Positions 47,741-60,716 of a DNA stretch of 64,000 nucleotides are shown piece by piece (the stretch's first letter is position 1; each line of letters begins with the position of its first letter). The notes below the pieces were generated by a model. It was not told the DNA's origin and did no database searches. It saw only the letters and a list, made by a program, of their open reading frames with translations. Source of the stretch: Marsupella aquatica. Lineage: Eukaryota; Marchantiophyta. The DNA is taken from positions 6,014,001 through 6,078,000 of the forward strand of contig OZ316895.1 of NCBI GenBank assembly GCA_973895155.1. Direction: 5' to 3'. The translations under genes and the position numbers were made by a program.

Positions 47741-48052
47741 ATCATTCAGTGAGACTTTCATGCCCTCGTCTGGGCCCTGATAAGGCAGGCCTGCCTAGTA
47801 TACTTATGTGGAGATCATTCAGTGAGACTTTCATGCCCTTCTAGGCAGGCCTGACTACATCTCATGTGGAGATCATTCACTGAGACTTTCATGCCCTCCT
47901 AAGGCGGGCCTGACTACATCTCATGTTGGAGAGCCAAGGGCAAAGGCTGAAACTTTCCTGCCCTCCTTAGGCAGGCCTGACTACATCTCATGTGGACATC
48001 ATTCAGTAGAGACTTTCATGCCCTCCTAAGGCAGGCCTGACGACATCTCATG
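47741..48052. repeat. Imperfect tandem repeat of about 62 bp, five units
   Basis: ATCATTCAGTGAGACTTTCA, TGCCCTCCTAAGGCAGGCCT and GACTACATCTCATGTGGA recur in order five times with small indels. The same GAGACTTTCATG phrase ends the preceding 285-bp units, so these arrays probably expanded from related sequence. Confidence 0.85.
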
Positions 48053-48609
48053 TTCCGGACTGCCTTGAGACATTTGCACACATCACACTTTTCCCCAAAA
48101 GTGCAGCAAGTGCAATTGGGAAAATTCTTGAGGGCTGCCCACAAGCAAGTTGGCCCTTAAGTATTTTTCTTTATGCCAGCGTGGCAAATGAATTTCATCC
48201 CTTAGAAAAGATTATTCTTACAGAAATGCTAAAAATCTTCTTTAAATAATTATGTTGAATTATACCATTACATAGAAACTTAGATTTAAAGATAACCATT
48301 TCTGACTGCACCATCTACCTAAATTAGTATCATGATTTTTTTTCACTCTCCCTGTCTAAATAGTCTCACACACTATATAGGCTGTGACTATAAAGCTCAA
48401 AAACTAAAATAGATAGATTCATTGTTAGTCTCCTATGGATTAATAAAATTTGTATCAAGAATGCCTGCCAGAATTGAGGACAAAATGAGGTGAGTGGAAT
48501 TTGGCAAACTTTGGCCATCAGAAAAACATACGTATTCGCCAGTAATAGAGGGTCTCAAATTTGGATTGTGGATATACTGGAGAACAAAAGTGTGGGCTAG
48601 GCTCTGTGG

Positions 48610-48716
48610 GGTAACTGCACATCAAAATATGATATATAGTGAATACAACATTCCTCCATACCATGATAAATCTCATTAAGTTTTTTAAATCAATGAGTGC
48701 AGGCCATATATGACCT
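48610..48716. mobile_element. Small MITE, copy 2 (degraded)
   Basis: It shares with 36205-36325 the phrases TGCACATCAAAAT, CTCCATACCA-GATAAATCT and TAAATCAATGAGTG. The right end is less well kept than in copy 1. Confidence 0.55.
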
Positions 48717-51700
48717 ACAGGGCTCTCTGAGAGATGCACATGACTGGCCATAACCCAGACTGCCATGACTCTCTGAGGGATGCAAATTTTTGGCCATAGG
48801 TCCCAGACTGAACCCAGACTGGCATGAGACTGCCCGCGAGTCATATTTGAGACCCCCCTAATGATGGAGGGCCTGTGCAAGACTGAGCAATTCATCATCA
48901 CAGGTATGACTGAGGGATATATCGTTTCTTACACGGAAAGGCCACAGCAGGCGAGCGTCCTCCACCAACAGTGGCCATTCCGTTAATAATGGCATGCCTG
49001 GAGCATTTTAAACATTCACTGAACTGAAGAAAAAAGACATGGGCACTTCGCAAGGGAGCCCACTTGTGTCCAAGTTGATGAGCAGTGGAGGCCCTGAAGC
49101 TTCTGTACCATACACAGACGAGTTTTTTGTGGCAAGATGGCTGTGTTCGAATGCAACGATGCCGATTGGTGCAGATGGGCAGAACATCAGCTGCTTCATT
49201 GGCCTGAGCACTTCTGAAGTACCTAATAAGTCGGTGTGACTGCCAGATAGAATAAATGCACGGTCAACACCTGCCTCCCCTAAAAAAAAAACATTTCTCC
49301 CGGTTCTGTCGATGCTGATGAGTCATGGGAGATGTTGCAGGAGAAAAGGATTATTTTACACCAGCTCAGCAGCTCCACTTCTCCACCGGTATATACAGTG
49401 GAGCATGAAAGTTTCCACACTGTCCTGTACTCTCGCCTGTACGTTACACACTAATAACTAAATCTCCTGTAATGCACGTCGAGATGGCACATCCTGGAGG
49501 ATTGAAACTGCCAAATCTCCAGGCATGAGCTTACCGAATTGTCATAAGTTGACTTGCCAACTCCAATGGGGAGGCTTCAATCATGCATGCCACAAACGCG
49601 CTCTACCTAATTGAAAAAACGACGAAAATGCTTTTTTTTAGTTTGTCTTCACCTCGTGTTGTCGTTGATTTGTCTCCACAGCGATGCTGTCTGTCTATTT
49701 TCCATTGATGCGAATCGGACACTCAGCAAACCCGGGAATTACAGTCACGGCCGGGCTCGTGTTAACTCCACAGACGGTTGTCGACCAAACAGCTGGAGTT
49801 TTGGAGGGAGCCTGCGGAGATTCGATCAATCACGCCAGCGGAAAGCCACCACGTAATCCTCCGAACAAATAGTTTCGACAATTGGGATTTCTTCTATCGA
49901 CGGACACGTTACAGATCAGCAGACTGGTGCTCGAGAATCGAGTGCAGGTCGGTGTGGAGTCCGGAAAACTGGAACTCTGGAACTCTGGAGTCTGTTGGAA
50001 CTAAATTACTGTTGTCGTGCTTGTGGTGTTTGTTCGATAGTGCGGCATGATTGAATAATTGAACCGCAGCGCAAGTCAGCGACGCAAACCGAGGCGTACG
50101 TGCCTGGTCGGTGCCTACAAAGGTCGGCCTGGAAGCAGCCAATAGGGGGCGCCAAGTGCAGCGGCCCACGTGACGGGCCTTGTGATCAGATGGTGGCCGA
50201 GGTGATATGGTAATATTATGGTTTGCAGGCATAGCCAGTTGTAAGGATGTGAGTGATCTTACTGGCCAAAGAAATGAAATCAGGTGACTGGCTCTCTCAT
50301 TTAGAATCTTCAATACACATTCTGCAATTTGATTACTAAGAATCAAATGAATTCAATCCAATCATGTGTCAAGCGTGAGTAGCTATAATTATTCATTAGA
50401 CTTCTCCTAAATGAAATGACTTACTGAGGTTGCAATCGACCAAACTCACTCGCTCCAGTGTTATTGTCCAAACTCAATGGCTCCGGTGTTATTAAACAAG
50501 ATTATTGATGCAATCTAATTGTGAAAATACTTACTGAGAACTGATCAACAGGTGGTCGAAAAACCACAAACTCAAGCGTGTGTCAAATTTGGCCAGATCT
50601 GTAGAGACGTCGAGTTCTGATTGCTTCTCCTGCGAAATTCTTGCCTATTCAACATGCACTGAGGTCGTAAAGAGGGAGATGGGTTTCTCAAATCAAATAT
50701 TTTGAAAGCTAATAATGTTGGAGGAAAAACAGAAAGGGAAGGGAGCCAAGGCAATCCCATGATTGTGTTTCTGATTTATGTTGTTGTTGAAGGAAGAGAT
50801 GCTACTAAGAAATGATATGATCGTAGGAAATGTGAAACACGTTTGCTCCAAAATCGTGTCAAGCCTTTGGTACTGCAATCTAGTCAGGTGGAACTGTAGA
50901 GGTGATCCAAATCTGCCTGTGGAAACTCCTCCAGAGGAACTGCTCACCTCAATCAAGCTAAAACCCATCAGCTCAATTTCAAGGAAAAAAAAAGAGAAAA
51001 AAATTCAAGGAAAAACCATCAGCTCAATCAAGCTAAAATCCATAAGAGACATTGAGAATTGGAGCAACTCAGTGAAATGTCCACTCATGTGTGAACTCTG
51101 GATCATGATCATGATCATGATCATGGAAACAGTCGCAAGTTAAGTTGAGCCTCTGTTCTCTCCGCTGGCTGTAGTTGATATATTGCCTTGCTTTCGGATG
51201 AAAGAGCGTACAATGAAACACAGATTCGTGAACTGTGATTCGCATGCGGATTCCTTTACGACAACAAGACAAGTAGTCATTTGAGAGGATTCACATTTAA
51301 ATATTTTGGAAAACTTTTTCTATGAACGCATTTATATTTTGTACAATAGTGAGGTCTACTGTTTCGGTATAAGATTTATTTAACAAGAATTCTTTTGCAC
51401 AATCTCGATTGCCAAGTTTTATGTAAGTTCCGAACCTTTACAACATCGTTGCTGTTAATTAACCATAATTCGTCTGAAACTTGAATATGATAGATGAATG
51501 TTGGGAAAAACTTTGAACATGCGTGTACACAAATGATTGATTGCATCGGTGTCGGAGCTTCTCGTGGTCGGTGCCAGCATTCGGTGACAGCACGTTTTGG
51601 AGCTAGCTGTCACTCCCTGGAATACTTAGAATCGCCAATGGAGTTGAGATAAAAAGGAATCCTGGCCGTTTTTCTGGAACTGACATTGGGTTTAACGAAC

Positions 51701-52182
51701 AGTTTGACATCAAGCTCGTCGTTAGTCTTGTTTGAATTATCCTTGCTAATGTCCACTCCATGCAGGTACGGGTTTCGTTGCACGCATCTCGTTGCTACAA
51801 GGGTGCTGTTTCAGTTTTTCAGCACTACTGTCTATTGAGTGATCACAAGTATTTGAGAACAGCTTGTATGTTGTGCATTGGATTATTTTAGCCATTAAAG
51901 GGAATCAATATAATGGTCACAAACTATTACATATTGACAGTATTGGATTCATAGGTTCATTGATTTTTCTTTTGTTTGATTTGATTTGATTTGATTTGAT
52001 TTGATTTGATTTGATTTTCTTCTCTCTTTTTTTCTTTTTTTTCTTTTTTTTCTTTTTTTCATCGCACTTTGTTTGGCCCTCTTTTGTAAATTGGTCTATT
52101 TACTCAACTCGAAACTTGTCGTTGAATTGTAATATTAGAGCGCATAGCAAGGGAGAAGAATTCAGACCAACAAATGATCTGA
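48717..52182. other. Intergenic region with two simple-sequence repeats
   Basis: No supported gene. A (GATCAT)n microsatellite occupies 51,101-51,125. A (TTTGA)n run followed by a C/T-rich (TTTTTC)n tract occupies about 51,975-52,060. Open frames here are short and have no recognisable domain. Confidence 0.5.
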
Positions 52183-52584
52183 TTATTTTGCCGAACAGTT
52201 TCCAACGGGCTTTCTACCAGTACGTCCAGCTAGATTTAGACCATCGGCTGCCTGGCGCTGTAATGTTCCTGCACTTTGTGTGAATTCAGGGCCGAGATGA
52301 AGCATGTAATTCAAACTCAGGTAATGCTCTGTAAAAGCTTGAACGCCAATTGAAAGGGCTTTTGGGACCTTCGATGTTTTTGTGATCTCATGGGGTTCTT
52401 TCCCATAGTATTGGGTCCCCAAATACAGCTTCACGGCAAGCTGCTCAATTCTGCTCCAGGACCTTTCATCCAGGCAGGCCGGGTCTGGATAGTGTGGACA
52501 GTACTCATAAATGTTGGAGCTATCAGTTGAGTTAAAGCAATTATAATTTTCAATCATTACATCTTGCAGTCTATCTAAGCGCAA
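52183..52584 (-). CDS. Hypothetical ORF, possible exon (unknown)
   Basis: A 130-residue frame on the minus strand has balanced composition and phrases such as CPHYPDPACLDERSWSR and KLYLGTQYYGKEPHEITK. I do not recognise the family. A good ATG lies at about 52,557 (MIENYNCFNSTD). The sequence around the N-terminal part is partly repeated at 53,180-53,275, which hints at exon duplication or an old repeat. It may be one exon of an undetected gene or chance. Confidence 0.3.
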   Translation of the reverse strand: MRLDRLQDVMIENYNCFNSTDSSNIYEYCPHYPDPACLDERSWSRIEQLAVKLYLGTQYYGKEPHEITKTSKVPKALSIGVQAFTEHYLSLNYMLHLGPEFTQSAGTLQRQAADGLNLAGRTGRKPVGNCSAK

Positions 52585-52610
52585 ACACCTACTTTCTCCT
52601 TTTGAGCAAG
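52520..52610. repeat. Diverged direct repeat, left copy (partner 53180-53275)
   Basis: AATCATTACATCTTGCA followed by CTATC and CAAACACCTACT occurs here and again at about 53,213-53,260. The preceding bases also show looser similarity. Confidence 0.5.
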
Positions 52611-52799
52611 TGTATTATTTAAAAGCTCTTGAAGGTATCTACTACAATAAATTTGTGAGATGGGCGTATTAAATTTGTGGCGTGTGGAAGGAGTCGGGTT
52701 TGTTACAGCATTTCTTGGCAGAAACAATAACAACGACAAATTAAAGTACAAGAGCTGCAAACCTACCGTTCGAGACAAAAGGAACGAAAGCACAAGAAC

Positions 52800-55700
52800 T
52801 GCTAGTTCTAATGCGCTTTAGCAATTCTCTAATCGTGATCTTTCCGTTAAAGACTTTCGCCGACTCTGGCTGTCGTATCACAATTATCTCATCCTTTGAT
52901 TGACAGGCTCGCTTTTGACATAGACTTGACTATGTCAATGGTCTCGAAATGGAACCTCAAAAGTTTTCGTGGCCCAGACGTTTCCTTTATGTTTATTAAG
53001 GACTATTTCGCTAAGCGGATTCTGCCTTCCCAATCAGAGAATTTATAGAGTAGTTCTTACGCTTATGCCTTGGGATCTGAACGTTAAGCAGAAACTCATT
53101 CAATAATTTGACCCCTTTTGCTCATGCGGGTCTAGATGGTCTGGATTGTACTCTCATTGCAATACCTTTGTTTTACTCCAGCCGATGAGTCAAGTTACAT
53201 CAATTACTTGTAATCATTACATCTTGCATCTATCATGGCCGATGCACAAACACCTACTGTACTTCTTTCTCTTTTGGATCAATACTATATTTTACACAGT
53301 TACACAAGTGTTGTTTTAAACAATGATAACAACTACGTAATATAACCAAAGCACTGCCGCAAATTTGGTGTCTTGTAGTGTCAGCTTGAGGTCACACATC
53401 AAACTTCATCTTTCCATCAACAGATCAACGACCACAAGACACTCTATATTCAAACACACGTAAATCCAGTTCCCTTTCCATTCAAGTCATCTAGGAAAAT
53501 TTAGTGGGAAGACTCTGGTTCCCTTACCCATATTGTCTACGATAAGTTGGTGCTTAGGTACACAAGCAGATAAGTGCACTTTAACCCAAAAGTATCAAGA
53601 TCTGACTAGTGAGGCCATGTTACAAATGTAAACATGTATATGAGAATGACAAGTAGACTTATTATATAATTTCAGGCAGATACTAAATGAACGAGTACTT
53701 GAGCATGCACCCAGTCAACCTGGCATTCTACGCAGATTCGAGATTTTGGATGTAAACTTGTAAAAAGCCTAGGAAGGCAGCTTGATGAAGATATTTTGAC
53801 TGTTTGAAACGTCTTCCAATTATGAATCTAGATTCGGACATCCTCAAGAGGGCGTATCTTCTCTTCAGTTCTGGTTTTCCAAGGGAAGCGAGATTTCTGT
53901 CTGTAATAGTCAAGAGCCAATACATACATTCCGTTTGTTCAGTAGCTTATCAGTTTGTGGGTCAATCATATCTCTTTTGCGTATTCCTGTTTTAGCTGAT
54001 TTTAATCTACAGTAGTCCAGATTCGTTTGAAATCGCTCGTCAAATCTCGTGGCTCAAGGAGTTCTGTATGGAATTCAGGTTCTAGAGAGTGCATCCTGCA
54101 TTCTCTCTTGACTGAAATATCTTTTTATGGAAGATCTGCAGATATCTATGCTGTCACGTCCCCATTTCTTAGATCATGTCTCGAAATAAACTGAACAGCT
54201 AGGATTTCAGAAAGAAATAAACACAGTGGGAGCTGTGATCTGTAATCAGTCTTCGATTCCACAGAGCAGTTCCGTTGCGCACCGAGATAGACCAAGTCCT
54301 GATAGCTTGAGAAGAGTCCCATGTGTAGTGGGGCTGTGCCAATGGCACCTTACGGTTGCTGAAACGATGAACTTCGTCTAGTTTCACCAGCACTCACAGC
54401 CGAGCATATTTCGCAGAATGCCCGGCAGAGTGCTTGTGAGCCATTCATACAAATTTTTTATCCTCTCGTCAGGCTTGTTCGCAGCAGCTGAATTACCAGC
54501 TCTATCACATGTGCAGCTGTTATTTTTTGAATGCCTTTCAGAGGAACATTTTCTTGCAAACTGCGAGACCCTAAACTTGTCAAACACACAAACCTGGTAG
54601 AGTGAGAAGAGCGCCATCTGATGTGAGCCCGTTCAGTGGCACGGTTTTAGATGGCTAGCACTTTTGTAATAGTGATATCTGACGTGGAGGGTCGGCCATT
54701 CATAGCAGATTTTCGTCATTTCGCCACCCATGGCCCCAGCATATGAACTGCTAGCCATCACCTATGCAGCAGCCCCTCTTTTCGTGCGTTTTACAAGACT
54801 TTTCTTGCAGATTATAGTTTGGACATGAAAGTTTTCAGTGCATGGGAAGAGTCCCAGGAGTATGCTACCATGTTCAACGGCACTATTGCTGGCGAAATCC
54901 ATTTTATGATGTCTTGCCCAGGAAAGGATGAATAACTAGATGTATGAAGACCTAGGGGACACTGTTGGGACAAAGTTGAACACCGATTCCGTCAGAGATT
55001 TCCGTTGTACAACTATTCCTTCAGAGCCCTCAGTCACAAATAGGGCCAAAAGGACGAGAAGCCACAGGTATATCGCACACCTTACTCCAACAGTCTTTAC
55101 CATTTCGATGCTGCAAGTGGACATTTTCAGTAGAACAAAAAGGACTAAGCATTACGATAGAGAAGCTCAATGAAGAATATACAATCCTTCAGAAAGGCGT
55201 TCTAAAGAAACCTTGCAGGATTGGTATGGCACAATTCGGAGTGGATCTCCAAACATTCACATTTCTATGTCCAGTTGAGAGTTGCAGAATTTGGGCTATG
55301 GTCACATTGTAAGAAACCGTCATCAAGCTTTCACTTCTTGTCCGTTTGACCTGTTGAGCACAAGTTGACATAAGAGTGATTGATTTCCGATTACAGCACT
55401 GTATTCTAAGAATTAAACAGTGACCCTACATTATCAAGCCACCTACTCTGTGATCACAATGAGATTATTCGATTTGAGCCTCTAGTCCAAAACGGAAAAA
55501 GTTAAATCCTGGGTAACAAGGATCTAGTGTTGCTCGGAGCACCGGATATAGATTGCAAGATTATGATGAGATCCAAGCAATTTGAAATTCGCAAGTCCAC
55601 AAATACATATATAAAGCAAATTGGGACTTTGTAACCAAACTATCTTTTCGTAGTCTCAACTCAATATGCAGCTCTTCCGACGACACGGTCAACGAAAATT

Positions 55701-55925
55701 GTTTACCGTAAGTGAACGCAGCTCGCATCTAAACGCATTATGATTCATGGAGGCCAGTCAGTGGACTCTGTGCTGGACCAGCTAGAATACACCATGATCC
55801 TGGACCGAACTATGAAGCCGTCCAGGACAAATTTCTTGCTGTTTGTAAAGTTTTCGTACCCTATCCTGACTTGTTCCAGCATACAGATTCAAGCCAATTG
55901 CACAGCGGGGGATAGAGAGGCTCAC
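52800..55925. other. Intergenic region upstream of the FIP 3' end
   Basis: No gene recognised. One minus-strand frame (54,936-55,124) has a signal-peptide-like hydrophobic segment, but no other support. The final exon of the FIP-like gene may lie in the last few hundred bases, but I could not place it. Confidence 0.35.
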
Positions 55926-57176
55926 CAATTTTGCCGAGGCCGTTACACGTCCTACAGACGATTTGGGCCTGATCTTTCCTTGCGGCATTGGCTCTCAGTG
56001 CTCCGGCACCTGTTCCCCGCACAAATCCTGCTCCACCGCACTCTGGGCACCTGACCATATGCAGAGAAGCACTCGATCAGAAAATCGAGAATTATGGTGC
56101 TTTTAACCCTTGCAGTATTGTTGAAGAAGCGGATGACAAGATGCGGAGTTCATCGGAGTGACATTTCGGTTTCCCGGGCCCTCCCTACCTTGCAGCATAG
56201 GCTTTCAAGCTGTTCCTCAGAATATGGCCTCCACTACCTTCCGTAATCTAGTTGGATCAATCTCTTGAAAAATGAGTACCGTCAACATCATTCCCATAAA
56301 ACCCGTATCTGATCGCCAATTTCAGATAGCATTTTCCGTCAGCATTTCATGTTTACGTTATTATCTCATTCTCGCTCTTCACAACAACAATAACAACAAT
56401 CTCATTTTCGATCTTTCTTCCCTAAAAACAGATTCAATTTTCTTGTCCTGAAGCTGGGCTAGTTACGGGTACAGCAACTCATACATTTACGCCTCATAAA
56501 TGTAATTGCCTCGATTCCTCTATTGTCAATCAAGGTGCACGTTTTAATTCAAGATTGACAGTTGGAAAGTGGGTGATAGATGTTCCCCTCAGCTCCTATC
56601 ACAATCATTACCCCACTTGAATTGTAACCACAAAATGCAGCTGGAATCGAGAAGACATACGAAGTGTTGCATAGACACAATTCAGGCATATCGTGCTCTG
56701 TTCTTTACAGTCCGAGGCGCCATCCAAATCAACCCAATCCAATCCAATCCAGTATAAAATCTCGGACACATGTCACGAGGTTACTAGAAAACTATCACTA
56801 CTAACCAAATCAACCTCCATAGTTGTCCTCGTGAAAGCAAATCAGAGCCAAAAGTTGCGACTTACGTGTCTTTCCGAGAGAAGACAAACGGCAATGCAGT
56901 ACCAAGGAGCGCAATGGCGACCGCCCCAGCAATCAGATAAGTGTTACCAGCCTCCGAAACATCACCCACAGCACACACCACTCGGGATTTCCTTACTCCG
57001 ACTCGTTCCCTAACAACCTGCTTCAAACTCAGGAAGCTCATCCTCCCTCCCATGGCTCCCCCGCATTTCCCTCCTCGGCAATTCAGGCCCCCATCGAAGC
57101 TACGAATCGTCGACGAGCTCTTGGTGACGCTCGAGGCCAGCACAACTTGCATTTGGGGGAGAGTAATGGACGCCAT
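55926..57176 (-). CDS. FIP: FIP-like thylakoid protein: one membrane helix plus DnaJ-type zinc finger
   Basis: Exon 1 is 57176-56866 and exon 2 is 56050-55926. The GT-AG intron joins them as RKD|T|CPEC. The start is the ATG at 57176 (MASITLPQ), because frames further upstream begin without ATG. Residues 1 to about 65 are rich in Ser, Gly and Arg, like a plastid transit peptide. A single membrane helix spans about 79-99. A compact zinc-binding module has CPECGGAG (105-112) and CRTCNGLG (136-143), with LRANAARKDQAQIV between. This order matches plant FIP (FtsH5-interacting protein, At5g02160 type), a small thylakoid protein linked to the FtsH protease. After K144-I145 there is a GTGAGC donor, so a short last exon is missing from this model. 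Regulation of FtsH in this species is inference. Confidence 0.8.
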
Positions 57177-58781
57177 TGTGAGCTCCTTCGTGACTGAATT
57201 CCTTTCTACCACCTACAGAACCAGAGAGTGCGAATCCAAGAGACCCGTCAAACTAGACAGCACAGGAGACACAGAGCAGAGCAATTCTGTACTACACTCC
57301 TTGAATTGCAAACGGTTCTTGCTCTCAATTTAGTGGGTGATGGGCAATGCCAGCTCCATGGATTGTATCGGCATATTGAGAGCTGGGCGACATGATGACT
57401 GTGGGTGAAGCTGCAGATGATGATAATGATGGCCTTCGCAGATTTGGCAACTTGTGGAATAGTTATGGTGCTGATTTGGATTGCTCCCCCGGGCCACGTC
57501 GTCGAGGACATGTGGGCGATTCATGGGCTTCCAACAGGATGTTGTGAGATAAGATAGTGGATAAGGAGCTCGAGCTTTTTCCGGTCTGCTCTCCATTTTG
57601 TTGAGTCAGACAGGTTTTGCCTTTAATTTTGCCTATTAGGCCAAGGTGGTCAATAGGAGGTCTCAAAACCTCATAATTTGATGGACCTTCACTTAGTAGT
57701 GCTTCATAATTTGATGGACCTTATGGACCTTCACTTAGTAGTGCCCTTTTGGCCGTGGTGGTCAATACTGGGTCTCAAACCCTCAAAATTTCATGCTAGG
57801 TAATTTTGTAGTTAATGTTATGGAGAGAAGACTGGTCACATTTATGCATGTAGAGGCTAGTAACAAATAAAATAAGTTTACGGAACCCTGTGAAATAGCT
57901 ATAGCCATTTATTTATGGCCAAAAGCCATCATCCACAACTTTGAAGGTTTTAGATGCCCAGTTAGATGTCACCTTGGATGGGAGAAGATGCTAAGAAATG
58001 TCACTTATCTAATTTTCTTAGACTAATTTGTGACCCTAGATTGAAGGACAACTTTCAGATTCTGGCTAATGGGACCTGTGGCTACATGGGAAAGTGGCTA
58101 ATTGACTACAAAAAGCCTTAAGTTACAATTTTTTGGAAAGTTGCAAGGACCATTTGTGAGGTGGAATTTGTCAAATTTCAGTCATTGAAAGAATGCTGAC
58201 TCATGCACTTAGCAAGTAAAGAACCTAAGTTGAAGTCACTGACATAGATAGTCTCTTGATGAAGAACGTTTTGATTTTTAAATGCTTGTAGTGGTCATTT
58301 TACCATCTAAACAGCATAATATGTAATTATGCTCTTTCTTTCTTGTGGTCTGTTTACCAAATGTCATTATCATGGGAAATGGATTAAAGTACCACTGTGT
58401 ACATTTCCATTCCCAGTCTCTCTCCCCCTCACAGCTCGCACACTCTTTGAAATCTAGTTGCGGGACTGCCTTGCGTACTCCCGACAGAATCCAACTGCCT
58501 AGTCATAGCTCTTATGATCAATGACAATTTCACTCAGCATTACTTACTGTTAACAATATTGGGCGATGCAGGGCACTGGGCTAATATTTACTTAAAAATG
58601 GGGTTTTCTTGTCTTGTAAACCAGTTGCGAGGCTTGCTCATATGCACTTTCCCTTAACAAAGAAATAATGAATGGAAGCATAGGGTTCCTTCCCCGCCAG
58701 TGCATGGCTCAGTCACTTAGGCTTGGTTTCCTGTGCCCAACCCTAACCAAAAAAAAACCAAAAAAATGATATTGAGGCAGC
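57177..58781. other. Intergenic region upstream of the FIP-like gene
   Basis: It presumably contains the FIP promoter and 5' UTR. A short duplication, ATAATTTGATGGACCTTCAC..., occurs at about 57,673-57,740. No further gene is recognised. Confidence 0.4.
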
Positions 58782-58923
58782 ATATTGTTTGCCTTGGGAA
58801 GTAGACTGAATAGATCCTTTACTTGTATTGGGTGGACACAATGTGGTACCTAATATTGTTTGCCTTGGGAAGTAGACTGAATAGATCCTTTACTTGTATT
58901 GGGTGGACACAATGTGGTACCTA
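58782..58923. repeat. Perfect 71-bp tandem duplication
   Basis: ATATTGTTTGCCTTGGGAAG starts at 58782 and at 58853. The 71-base units appear identical through GTGGTACCTAA, so the duplication is recent or an assembly artefact. Confidence 0.92.
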
Positions 58924-59139
58924 AACCTCTGCCCTGTCAAGCCTCTTTGTCTTCTTGGCACAAGGGTAACGGACATTTAAAGTAATTGACTTTTGGGCAT
59001 TGTGATTGGTCTTCTGCTCTGTTCATCATTTGCATGAAATGAAAGAGATTATTTGTAGTATTATTAAAGTTTTCCACAAAGTCCAGCGTCACAGGCGAGT
59101 GGCCTGCAGTCATGTCTGAAATTGAAGTTGAGACTTAGT

Positions 59140-59530
59140 TTACTCTCCTGGCAGTATACACAAGGGTGAGCCTGAACTCCTTTTGTCTGCCGGAGAGAAG
59201 TCACAAATCGCAAGTCAGTTTATTTACACTCCTTGCAAGGTACACAGGAGTGAGACTGAACTCGTTTCTTCTTCTGCTCGGAAGTCAGAACTAGTAAGTC
59301 AATGTATTTACTGTCACAGGGGTGAGACTGGACTCTATGTCTGTGCTTGGGAAAGTCTCAAATCGGAAGTCAAATTACTCTCCTGGCAGTGTACATTGGC
59401 GAGACTAGAGGCTGTCATGATTCAACCCCAAGGTGAAACGCATTTACCCTGCTGGCAATGTACACAGGGGTCAGACTAGAGGCTGAACTCGCTTTTCCTG
59501 CTAGGGAGGTCACTAACTTCGAGTCAATTT
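59140..59530. repeat. Diverged tandem repeat of about 70-80 bp
   Basis: Phrases of the type CTCCTGGCAGT-TACACA-GGGTGAG, followed by CTGAACTC-CTTTT-CTGC and AAGTCA, recur about five times with many substitutions. An open frame runs through part of it but follows the repeat. Confidence 0.6.
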
Positions 59531-60716
59531 TAGTGCGGCTGAATGGACCTCAATTTTTGGGAAACTTTACAGGAACTGACCTTTGGCCTGAAATATTCAC
59601 CCCTCCTAGAGTTCACCGAAAACTGTATTGTGCCAGGGGATTTCTCATTGTAGTCACTTTAATGAAAGCGGTCTAACTTTCTGTGGACATTTGAATGGGA
59701 CAGAAAGCATTTGCCAACCCCTGAAAGATTCAAAGCTACAGAGAGATTGTGACTTTGCGCCTAGAATCGCTATTATAAACTAGGGAAACAAGATTGGACA
59801 AATGGAAAACTCACCAAAATTTCAATGTGAAGGTTCAAAAATTCAAAAATAGGAACTCAAAACTCAGTCTCTCCTCTTCCGAATCTGTGGACTCAGCTTG
59901 TTCATACTATACCCCATCGAGAATATAACGGGGAATATCATCGAAAGATCGAGCCATTCGTCAGAGCAGATGCCTCAAACAAATTCCTCCACATCGCTTA
60001 ATCTGCTGAGAAGAAGATGACAAAACATAACCTCGCTAATAAAGATTTAACGGTATTACTCTATTTAGCAGATTACTTTGTAAGAGTCTATATCATAATT
60101 AGTCCTCCTCCATTAACAGCTTCAAATCGTTTCAATTACGGAGTATATTCTTGCAGACGGGTAGTTGGACTGCTGCGACCAGATTTGTAAATTGTAGTAA
60201 GATCATTTGCACGAATTTACATGGACTGGCACAATTCCCCACAACAAGAAAGGCACAGAGAACTATTTTCTCACTCGAGTTCAATATCCCTTCATTCTCG
60301 TAGCTCCTCCATCCTCGCCATCTCCATTCGAAGAGAATTTTGCGAGGACCAACCCACATGAACCAGTGACCCCACTGATTTTGAGATATCCATAGGTGTC
60401 AATTTGCACCTTTAATCCTTGGTGGAAGAAACAGAATCTGACAGCTGAATTTGTCATTGAAGCCCAAACGCGACCTTCACTAGGTCCACATGAGAGAATA
60501 AGTAACTCTCTCTTCCTCTTGATGCAAATGTCGTCAGGTTTCCATTTGAAATTTTGTTGCAAGGTTTGAAGCAGGGTATACCTGACCCAGAAAAAAGTGA
60601 TGATGACAGCAAGGGAGAGCCATTTGGGAGAACCGAGCCGGTGCCCGTTTTGACTGCTAGCAGCATTGTCCATGACGTGGAAAGAGCATCCTAGATTCAG
60701 AGATCATGGGAGAAGC
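59531..60716. other. 3' flank of the cyclophilin gene
   Basis: The region just left of 60717 must hold the 3' UTR and polyadenylation signal of the cyclophilin gene. A minus-strand frame (60281-60673) with a hydrophobic stretch lies here. It has no known domain and is treated as UTR sequence. Confidence 0.4.

Noticed and set aside
49684-49872. 62-codon plus-strand frame with protein-like composition
   Set aside because: Short, no domain, no splice or neighbouring exon support.
54936-55124. Small secreted peptide suggested by a hydrophobic N-terminal segment
   Set aside because: A single short frame with no mature-peptide motif. The opposite strand is equally open.
60281-60673. 130-codon minus-strand frame with a hydrophobic stretch just after the cyclophilin stop
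   Set aside because: It lies where the cyclophilin 3' UTR must be, has no known family and overlaps other open frames.
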